Source: Methylotenera_A sp040079935
Lineage (GTDB): Bacteria; Pseudomonadota; Gammaproteobacteria; Burkholderiales; Methylophilaceae
Assembly (NCBI GenBank): GCA_040079935.1
Contig: JBEBJI010000036.1
Coordinates: forward strand, 1 to 18,714
Direction of reading: 5' to 3'
DNA length: 18,714 nucleotides
Below are positions 6,174 through 11,995 of the stretch, one piece after another; the first letter of the stretch is position 1, and every line of letters begins with the position of its first letter. The notes beneath the pieces are model-generated. The model did not search any database, was not told the origin of the DNA, and saw only the letters and a program-made list of their open reading frames with translations. The translations under genes and the position numbers were made by a program.

Positions 6174-6938
6174 CTATTCCTTGAGTATTTCATTGATTTT
6201 TTTTTGGATTAATAATTTCATTTTTATATCAGTTGCAGTCATTGGTGTTTTTGTCCTGTGCACCATAGAGTGACAGTTTGGGCAAAGAGGAATTAAATCT
6301 TTAATAGGGTCAACTTCATAATTTTCACCAATTTCTGAAATCGGCTTAAGATGATGAACATGAATGAACATTTTACCTATCGGGCCATACACTGATTCAA
6401 AGTTAATGCCACATCCTTGACAGTTTACACCCCAGTGCTCGATGCACTTTTCTCTAGCCCTTGTATTTCTTTCGTAGGCGTTAACAGTCACTTGCTTTCT
6501 TGCGCCTTCTGGATAAGTATCTTGAGTAATTTCATCTGGGTAAGTGGTTTGAAGGCTATGTAACTCAAGAATTGCACTCCAATCAGTTTGAGTAGCTTTT
6601 TTTATTTCATCTTGCCACCAGCCAAAGTCGTAATCAGGGCGATTGTACATTTTAAAATAACCTTTTCCTGGCAAATACCGCCTTTCACTCTCTCCAAACT
6701 TTGAAACAATAAGCCCGGTAATCGCAGGAAGATTCTCATCCTTTACCCACTGAGCTAGCTCCCCCATACCTTGATTGTTTAAACTGTCACCGATAGTGCG
6801 TCCTTGTTGCTCAAGTCTAAGTTTGTTGTGAATATCTGAATATGATATGTATGTCTCTGGTTTACCAATGCGGATTACACCTGAGTTAATATGATTTACT
6901 AGGTACTGAAAAATTCTTAATGCTGAATCAGACAACAT
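6174..6938 (-). CDS. HNH endonuclease partnered with OLD nuclease
   Basis: The product is 254 aa from the ATG at 6938, which has AAGAGGG five bases upstream. A longer reading from a TTG at 6995 overlaps the OLD gene but lacks a well-spaced Shine-Dalgarno sequence. The C-terminal third is a McrA-like HNH nuclease: C173 and C176 in NCQGCGINF, the HVHH motif (193-196), and CPNCH (219-223), giving a Cys4 zinc site and the catalytic histidine. The N-terminal domain (1-100) with YSDIHNKLRLEQQGRTIGDS and MGELAQWVKDENLP is a conserved helical domain found in related HNH restriction-like proteins; its target is unknown to me. It follows the OLD gene by 46 bases in the same operon, so it is likely the second effector or partner. 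Confidence 0.85.
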   Translation of the reverse strand: MLSDSALRIFQYLVNHINSGVIRIGKPETYISYSDIHNKLRLEQQGRTIGDSLNNQGMGELAQWVKDENLPAITGLIVSKFGESERRYLPGKGYFKMYNRPDYDFGWWQDEIKKATQTDWSAILELHSLQTTYPDEITQDTYPEGARKQVTVNAYERNTRAREKCIEHWGVNCQGCGINFESVYGPIGKMFIHVHHLKPISEIGENYEVDPIKDLIPLCPNCHSMVHRTKTPMTATDIKMKLLIQKKINEILKE

Positions 6939-6984
6939 GCTAACCCTCTTAAGTAATTCGCTTAATTTACAATGAAAATAGAAC

Positions 6985-8880
6985 CTATCCCACAAAGCCC
7001 TTAATAGCTGTTAGCCAGCGGCAAATTTCTTCATACCCATTTCGTTCTCTAATTCTAGCTACGTTCATAAACTCAATAGCAGAGGAATTTAGAAATTTTT
7101 TCTTTGCATCTGCAGATTCCTTTTTCTTCAAATCTGGCAGTTCTTCCCAGTTGTCATTTGTTATAAGATTAAATTGCCGAGCTAGCTCAAAAGGCACATC
7201 CACATTGTCTACTATGGGTTCTAGCTGGATACCATTGGTCCCATTACTAGCATAAGCTTCAATAATTGCTAAATGATGCAAATAATTTTCAAGCTCAAGC
7301 TTAGCTGTATTGAAAGCTATTTTATTTGGGTTCTTTTCATCATTTATTTGTTTAACTGCTTTAATGTAATCAGGTACATCACTATCATAAATATGAACTT
7401 CTGGTTTTCCCAAGCCTGCAAGATGTTTATGCTCTATATAATGTTTCAATGCAGAGCCTCCAGTAATTACATACCCAATTTGCTCTGAAGTAGATAGATT
7501 GATAATATTTTGGTCATCTTGATGCAGAATGTTGCTATACAGCTTAAGTGCATTAACGTCATGATTTCCTTCGACATATATTAAAACCTTTACTTTGTCG
7601 GCTGGGTTGGGAAGTATTCCAAGAGTATCAATAATTTTCTGTATAACCACTTCATTTTCTGCGTTATTTCGTAGGACTTTTCCATATTCAATAGATATAT
7701 TCTGATTTTCATCTAAGGAAATATAACGTAGTGATTGGATAGGAATCTCCCTGACTAAGTTTGCACTATGAGTTGAGAATAGTACTTGCACATCTTTTTG
7801 TTTGCTTAATTCAAATAGTGCGTCAATAATCATTCTCTGATGATTAGGATGTTGTGAAGTTTCTGGCTCTTCAATAGCATAGATAATTGATGGCGCATTA
7901 CTTTCAAGTTTCCTTTTTTCTGCTTGGGCCTGGAAAAAGCTTAAAACTACCAATCTACGTATTCCGCTTCCACGCTTATTCAAAGGTACATTGTTTTCAT
8001 TTAAAAGAGTAAGGTCAAAAATTTTGCTATAGTTAGGATTCTTGTTGAATTCTGACTTCAAATGCTCAGAGATGTTTTCATCAAAATTTTTAAGTTTCTC
8101 AATAGTCCTGTCTGCAATTTCTGTCGAAAATTCTTTAACTTTAGCTTCAATTTGCTCTAGAAGTACTTGAATTTCAGGCAGTGCTAAAGCTTCATCGACT
8201 GCTGCTTGTAATGGGTTCTTTATATCGCCATCTTTATCATCAAACGTTTTATCGGACTTAAATAATGAAAACACAGGGAGTAGTTTTTTTAAAGAACTCC
8301 AAATTGTTTTAAGGTTGTCCTCGCCATCGATGTTCCCATCAACCTTTAATTCCTTTTGAGCTTTATTCCCTCCAATAAAGTTTCTGATACTTTGCCTAAT
8401 CGGAGGGTTTTTGGTTTTATTGACACCTGCTAGGTCAACGCCTAATTCTTCTGCTAAATTTTTCAATTGAGTATTTTTCATACTCAACAAATTTGCTAGT
8501 CTTTCATCAGCTGGATAGTTCGCAATCAAGTAAACAGCTGACGACTTTCGTGCACCAAAAGTAAACGTCTTTTTTATTTCAAGCTGTTCTTCGTTATTAA
8601 ATATCCCTTCTTCTTTAGGTGAGGAGGCGACTGAAGTATCTAGAATTATTTCGTCAGGTAAGTTTTCAAAGTAGCAGGTTAATTCAACTGTATTATTATC
8701 CGCATTATTGGATAAATCGCTTTGTTCAACTGAGTCATTAAAGAACCCATCAATTGCTTCAAGTATGGCCGATTTGCCAATGTCGTTTTTACCGATGAGC
8801 GCAGTCAAGTCATCTATGAGAAAGCTGGTATCACTCTGATAACAACGATAATTTTTGATTTTGATTTTAACTAGCTTCAT
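6985..8880 (-). CDS. OLD-family ATP-dependent endonuclease
   Basis: The 631-aa protein joins an ABC/SMC-type ATPase with a C-terminal TOPRIM nuclease, as in the P2 OLD and GajA proteins. Visible motifs: Walker A GKNDIGKS (30-37), signature RGSGIRRLVVL (303-313), Walker B IIYAIEEPET (332-341), and the switch histidine in STHSANLV (369-376). The TOPRIM domain has YVEGNHD with E437, the metal-binding IYDSD (D499, D501) and LELENYL (528-534). The start has AGGGG six bases before the ATG. OLD nucleases act in anti-phage defence. The partner here is an HNH endonuclease rather than the UvrD-like GajB helicase of Gabija or the reverse transcriptase of OLD-linked retrons. The large insert at about residues 85-230 is lysine-rich. 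Confidence 0.9.
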   Translation of the reverse strand: MKLVKIKIKNYRCYQSDTSFLIDDLTALIGKNDIGKSAILEAIDGFFNDSVEQSDLSNNADNNTVELTCYFENLPDEIILDTSVASSPKEEGIFNNEEQLEIKKTFTFGARKSSAVYLIANYPADERLANLLSMKNTQLKNLAEELGVDLAGVNKTKNPPIRQSIRNFIGGNKAQKELKVDGNIDGEDNLKTIWSSLKKLLPVFSLFKSDKTFDDKDGDIKNPLQAAVDEALALPEIQVLLEQIEAKVKEFSTEIADRTIEKLKNFDENISEHLKSEFNKNPNYSKIFDLTLLNENNVPLNKRGSGIRRLVVLSFFQAQAEKRKLESNAPSIIYAIEEPETSQHPNHQRMIIDALFELSKQKDVQVLFSTHSANLVREIPIQSLRYISLDENQNISIEYGKVLRNNAENEVVIQKIIDTLGILPNPADKVKVLIYVEGNHDVNALKLYSNILHQDDQNIINLSTSEQIGYVITGGSALKHYIEHKHLAGLGKPEVHIYDSDVPDYIKAVKQINDEKNPNKIAFNTAKLELENYLHHLAIIEAYASNGTNGIQLEPIVDNVDVPFELARQFNLITNDNWEELPDLKKKESADAKKKFLNSSAIEFMNVARIRERNGYEEICRWLTAIKGFVG

Positions 8881-9142
8881 TCATAGCCCCTAAGTAATGT
8901 TTTAATTTCACCTCGCTAGTAAAACACGGGTTAGAAATAAATTTACATTTAAAACTACTAGAAAATGGTCAAATAATTAATAACTTAGACATCTTAAGTC
9001 ATAAAAGCAAGACCTTGCAAAATTATAAGTAAAACTCAATTATCCAATTGTGGTTTTTTGTTTGGTCATTTGACTTTCAAGTAGTTTAGGTGACGATTAC
9101 ATATACCAAATATCGGGTATAAAAATGAAACCTACCTTACCT
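8881..9142. other. AT-rich intergenic region upstream of the OLD gene
   Basis: The stretch should hold the promoter of the OLD-HNH operon. TTGACC lies on the minus strand near 8972-8967, but no convincing -10 follows at normal spacing. An ATG at 9125 opens a 34-codon plus-strand frame that runs into repeat copy 3 and may be the decayed beginning of the integrase remnant. No other gene is visible. Confidence 0.4.
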
Positions 9143-9211
9143 CTAACCTGCGATAACTCTCTCTTATCGCACTCTACAAATGAGGATTTAGCTAGTGCAA
9201 TTAATTGCACT
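9143..9211 (+). repeat. Module-boundary repeat, copy 3 with 18-bp palindrome
   Basis: Starts CTAACCTGCGATAA like copy 2. It holds a perfect inverted repeat TGCGATAA (9149-9156) and TTATCGCA (9164-9171) around a 7-base spacer, the geometry of a tyrosine-recombinase core site, and ends in the same 18-bp palindrome AGTGCAATTAATTGCACT (9194-9211). It separates module 2 from module 3 and overlaps the integrase remnant. Confidence 0.75.
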
Positions 9212-9293
9212 CACAGAAGCTGTATCTAAATACATTCATGCTGCACTGACCGATAACACTCGTAAAGGTTACCAGTCAGACTTGACTCACTGA
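9195..9293 (+). pseudogene. Truncated tyrosine recombinase, N-terminal remnant
   Basis: The frame starting at GTG 9195 reads LIALTEAVSKYIHAALTDN and continues TRKGYQSDLTH before a TGA at 9291. This matches the start of the core-binding (SAM-like) domain of XerC/D-type site-specific recombinases, in which a helix with YI.AA..DNTRK.YQSDL is characteristic. Everything after SDL is lost, so no catalytic domain remains. The start of the remnant lies inside the palindrome of repeat copy 3. Another frame upstream (ATG 9125, with LTCDNSLLS) may be the real N-terminus joined by a frameshift. The break falls where the convergent 44-aa gene of the umu operon ends (9287). Confidence 0.6.
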
Positions 9294-9421
9294 ACTGATT
9301 CATAATGCGCAATATTGATAGCGAGTAATCTGGCACACTCTGCTAAGTCTTCTTTAGATGCAACCTTTGCAAGCTGGTCCGCTATTTGAAGGTGCTGCTG
9401 AAATCGACGCATATCAGTCAT
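9287..9421 (-). CDS. Small protein linked to umuDC/SRAP operon (44 aa)
   Basis: From the ATG at 9421, which overlaps the SRAP stop (ATGACTGA), the product is 44 aa. A longer frame from 9475 would give 62 aa but would overlap the SRAP gene by 62 bases, so the coupled start is preferred. The sequence RRFQQHLQIADQLAKVASKE and DLAECARLLAINIAHYESV is helical and resembles small conserved proteobacterial proteins I have seen beside mobile umuDC cassettes. No function is known to me. The tight coupling argues that it is a real member of the mutagenesis operon. Confidence 0.6.
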   Translation of the reverse strand: MTDMRRFQQHLQIADQLAKVASKEDLAECARLLAINIAHYESVQ

Positions 9422-9863
9422 TAATAATGCTTTCTGCTTGATTGCTTCTTTGAATAACCCTAGGCCATCGGTCATGGATAAAACTAAACTCAGGCGGTGT
9501 ATCAGTTGTAACTACATAGACCCTTGCCATATCCTCGTGAAAAGTGAGCAATCCCTGTATGACCTCATCAGATTTTAAATCAAACCAGTGAGATACTTTC
9601 TCATGGTCTTTCTCCATAAAAGCATTTACTGGCAGTAAAACAGGAGTAGGGTGAAAACGCTGCCATTTACCTTCTTTTATGGAGTCTAGTCTTGCCCAGC
9701 CACCATTTGGAAATTGCGGTGCATTTTCTTCTTTCCGTTTGCCCCATGTGACCCATTCAATTTCGCCACTTTTCTTGATAACCGGCAAAGCAGCTTTTGG
9801 GCTTGGGAAATAAACTTTCCACTCTTTCCCTACTTTGTCATTATATTTAATTCCACCGCACAT
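9414..9863 (-). CDS. SRAP-family protein (YedK/HMCES-like)
   Basis: The 149-aa product starts MCGG, keeping the catalytic Cys2 of the SOS response-associated peptidase family once Met1 is removed. Other family landmarks are visible: LLPVNAF with N80, E84, and SFIHDRWPR with H130 in the place of the usual IHDRMP. Full-length YedK is about 220 aa, so this is a short form with much of the middle reduced. Family members protect abasic sites in single-stranded DNA by forming a thiazolidine crosslink through Cys2. The start has GAGGCAGG upstream and follows umuC by 18 bases, so it is made with the error-prone polymerase and fits a role in damage tolerance. Confidence 0.8.
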   Translation of the reverse strand: MCGGIKYNDKVGKEWKVYFPSPKAALPVIKKSGEIEWVTWGKRKEENAPQFPNGGWARLDSIKEGKWQRFHPTPVLLPVNAFMEKDHEKVSHWFDLKSDEVIQGLLTFHEDMARVYVVTTDTPPEFSFIHDRWPRVIQRSNQAESIIND

Positions 9864-9881
9864 CTAAAATGTGACCTGCCT

Positions 9882-11159
9882 CTAATTGAATACTGTAAGT
9901 ATATCGCCCCAGTCCGTTGTGTAACATGGACTTTTGTTTCCCTGTTTCATTTTCCACGGCCTTTTAAATCCTTCGCTAGCCAGCTTGATAGATTCTTTAC
10001 CCATTTTTCTGTTGATGTTATCTAGTGTAGTCATTAGTACATTGGACTTGGGTGTAATTTGTATCTGGCTAAACAGGTCACACTGTACTCCTTGTGCTGG
10101 GACTAACTCACTCAGCATAACACCTGCCTTTGCATAGTTAAAATGTGGTCTGTAAATCTGTTTTAAGCCCCATAGCGCAACATTAACTAACTGCCTAGTA
10201 TCATTACTAGGGCTCGGTAAAGAAATGGTCATGCCGTTGCTATAGAATGGGTCATCAGGCTTAAATGGGCTGGTTCTGATATGCACGTAAACCGAACCTG
10301 CAAATGAGTGTTGTTTGCGGAGCTTTTCAGCGGCTCGGCTCATATAGAGGGTAATAGATTCAGCCAAGCTATTGTAGTCACGTACTGGATGCCCAAAACT
10401 TCTTGAGCTAAGTATCTGCTTTTTGGGCGGACTGATTTCTTCCATTTCAATACATACAGTGCCGTTTAACTCACGGATGGTTTTTTCCATGACGACACTG
10501 AATTGCTGTCTGAGTCTCTCTGGGTTGGCACGTTTTAAATCTAGCACTGTATTAAATCCTAATGCCTGAAGTTTAGGTGCGAGTTGACGACCTACGCCCC
10601 AAATTTCTCCAACATCAATCTGGTTAAGCAGCTCGCCGAGTTCTATCTCAGACATGGTATTAAAGTTACACACGCTATTAAATTGCGGTCGCTTCTTAGC
10701 GCAATGATTGGCAAGTTTAGAAAGTGTCTTGGTTGAGCCGATACCTACGCACACAGGCAATCCAGTCCATTTGAGTATGCGCTTTCTCATTACTTGACCA
10801 TATTGAACGAGATTGCGATTTTGAAAGCCAGTGAGGTCTAAGAAAGATTCATCTATGGAGTACACTTCTTGGTTTGGGCTGAACTCACGCAGTATGCTCA
10901 TGACACGATTACTCATGTCTGCATATAACCCATAATTGCTGGATAAGGCCACAATGTCGTATTGTTTGGCTAAGTCTTTAAACTTAAACCAAGGTGCACC
11001 CATACTAAGACCCAAAGCTTTGACTTCATTGCTTCGGGCAACCGCACAGCCATCGTTGTTAGATAGCACAACCACCGGCTTGTTGATTAATTTAGGATTA
11101 AACACACGCTCACACGACACGTAAAAGTTATTTACGTCTATTAGGGCAATGCTCCGCAT
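9882..11159 (-). CDS. umuC: Error-prone DNA polymerase V subunit UmuC
   Basis: The 425-aa protein is a full-length Y-family polymerase of the UmuC type. Catalytic residues are present: D8 in ALIDVNNFYVSCE, and D103-E104 in YSIDESFLDLTG. The steric region NNDGCAVARSNEVKALG (34-50), the helix-hairpin-helix stretch with GEIWGVGRQLAPKLQALG (184-201), the little-finger domain (about 240-350), a beta-clamp-binding motif QCDLF (359-363) and the C-terminal DUF4113 tail (SPCYTTDWGDI) follow in order. With processed UmuD it carries out translesion synthesis. The gene starts three bases after the umuD stop, with overlapping purine-rich AGGTAAG as ribosome binding site. Confidence 0.95.
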   Translation of the reverse strand: MRSIALIDVNNFYVSCERVFNPKLINKPVVVLSNNDGCAVARSNEVKALGLSMGAPWFKFKDLAKQYDIVALSSNYGLYADMSNRVMSILREFSPNQEVYSIDESFLDLTGFQNRNLVQYGQVMRKRILKWTGLPVCVGIGSTKTLSKLANHCAKKRPQFNSVCNFNTMSEIELGELLNQIDVGEIWGVGRQLAPKLQALGFNTVLDLKRANPERLRQQFSVVMEKTIRELNGTVCIEMEEISPPKKQILSSRSFGHPVRDYNSLAESITLYMSRAAEKLRKQHSFAGSVYVHIRTSPFKPDDPFYSNGMTISLPSPSNDTRQLVNVALWGLKQIYRPHFNYAKAGVMLSELVPAQGVQCDLFSQIQITPKSNVLMTTLDNINRKMGKESIKLASEGFKRPWKMKQGNKSPCYTTDWGDILTVFN

Positions 11160-11162
11160 GAC

Positions 11163-11780
11163 TTACCTAGTGAATCGTCTAAAAGAACCTGTAACCACGC
11201 CCCAAACCTCGAATTGCATACCCTCTTTGATTTCAATAGGAGAGTACGCACCCGTCGAATTGGCAGGTAGCAATAATGGATTGCCGTCTTTCTTTCTATT
11301 TAGTATTTTGATAGTAAATTCACCATCAATCACAGCAAGCACAATATCACCAATCTTGGGAGTTTTAGAACGGTCTACCACGGCCTTATCGTTAGGCATT
11401 AGACCAACATCTACCATTGATTGTCCTTGTATAGTCACAAAAAATGTTGCATCCTTTTGGTCAATCAAAAACTCGCTAGGGTCTAGGCGTTTTTCAAGAT
11501 GGTCATCTGCCGGGGAGGGAAACCCAGCAGATACTTTCGATGAATACAGGGGCAAATTGTAAGGTGTGGAATTTAGAGCGGGTAACTCTATCTGGAATAC
11601 AGCATCTATATCCGAAGCTAGTTTCTTACGCTGATATGCCGCCAGAAAATCTTTAATTACTGGTTCTTGGCTGGTAGGTATGCGAACTACTGAGGTTGGT
11701 TCTCGAAATTTACCAGTACCTACTCTACGACCACCACCAGAGCGATTTTTACGGACTAAAATTGTATTGTGCTCAACCAT
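11163..11780 (-). CDS. umuD: UmuD-like S24 protease with N-terminal extension
   Basis: The 205-aa product has the UmuD/LexA self-cleavage domain: a cleavage site in KVSAGFPSPADD (A85-G86), catalytic Ser121 in QGQSMVDVG and Lys158 in EFTIKIL. Classical UmuD is about 139 aa with the cut near residue 24, so this one carries about 60 extra N-terminal residues. These are basic and glycine-rich (RSGGGRRVGTGKF, 13-25) and then read EPTSVVRIPTSQEPVIKDFL, which could be a ribbon-helix-helix-like DNA-binding segment. UmuDAb of Acinetobacter is a known extended UmuD that represses SOS genes. A perfect palindrome abuts the ATG, supporting self-regulation. First gene of the umuD-umuC-SRAP-44 aa operon. 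Confidence 0.92.
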   Translation of the reverse strand: MVEHNTILVRKNRSGGGRRVGTGKFREPTSVVRIPTSQEPVIKDFLAAYQRKKLASDIDAVFQIELPALNSTPYNLPLYSSKVSAGFPSPADDHLEKRLDPSEFLIDQKDATFFVTIQGQSMVDVGLMPNDKAVVDRSKTPKIGDIVLAVIDGEFTIKILNRKKDGNPLLLPANSTGAYSPIEIKEGMQFEVWGVVTGSFRRFTR

Positions 11781-11805
11781 AGTAATTATTGTAACAATAA
11801 TTACT
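11781..11805. promoter_or_regulatory. Perfect 25-bp palindrome at the umuD start, probable operator
   Basis: Arms AGTAATTATTG (11781-11791) and CAATAATTACT (11795-11805) are perfect complements around a 3-base spacer. The palindrome touches the umuD ATG and leaves no room for a Shine-Dalgarno sequence. It contains TACAAT on the minus strand, a possible -10, which would make the mRNA leaderless or nearly so. It does not match the CTGT-N8-ACAG LexA box, so a different repressor, such as the extended UmuD itself, is likely. Confidence 0.7.
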
Positions 11806-11898
11806 GATTGAAGCCTAGTACATTCTTATTGCTTTCTAATTTTGGCTAATTCTTATGTAACATGGGGTTAGCTTAACGATTAACTCCTTTATGCTTTT

Positions 11899-11945
11899 AC
11901 TTCGCTGCCATCTAAATATATAAGAATGTAATCCGAGTGCAATTA
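11899..11945 (+). repeat. Module-boundary repeat, copy 4
   Basis: Bases 11903-11945 match copy 1 (5626-5668) at 41 of 43 positions, in the same orientation, 6.28 kb apart. It closes module 3 and lies between the umuD operator and the end of hsdR. It ends in AGTGCAATTA like the other copies but without the second palindrome half. Confidence 0.75.
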
Positions 11946-11963
11946 ACATCATTTTTCTGATGT
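11946..11963. terminator. Short hairpin after hsdR, possible weak terminator
   Basis: ACATCA (11946-11951) pairs with TGATGT (11958-11963) around a 6-base loop, directly next to repeat copy 4 and 33 bases past the hsdR stop. The stem is short and no clean T run follows, so termination is uncertain; it might instead be part of the recombination site. Confidence 0.3.
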
Positions 11964-11995
11964 AAACATTGTAATTAATGCAAATATTACTAATA

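Noticed and set aside
6985..8880. Gabija system
   Set aside because: The OLD protein would fit GajA, but no UvrD/Rep-like helicase (GajB) lies nearby; the partner is an HNH nuclease.
5621..11945. Integron cassette array
   Set aside because: The boundary repeats lack the GTTRRRY/RYYYAAC ends of attC sites, no integron integrase (with its extra motif) is present, and most genes face the opposite way to the repeats.
5621..11945. CRISPR array
   Set aside because: Only four divergent repeats separated by kilobases; no short regular spacers and no cas genes.
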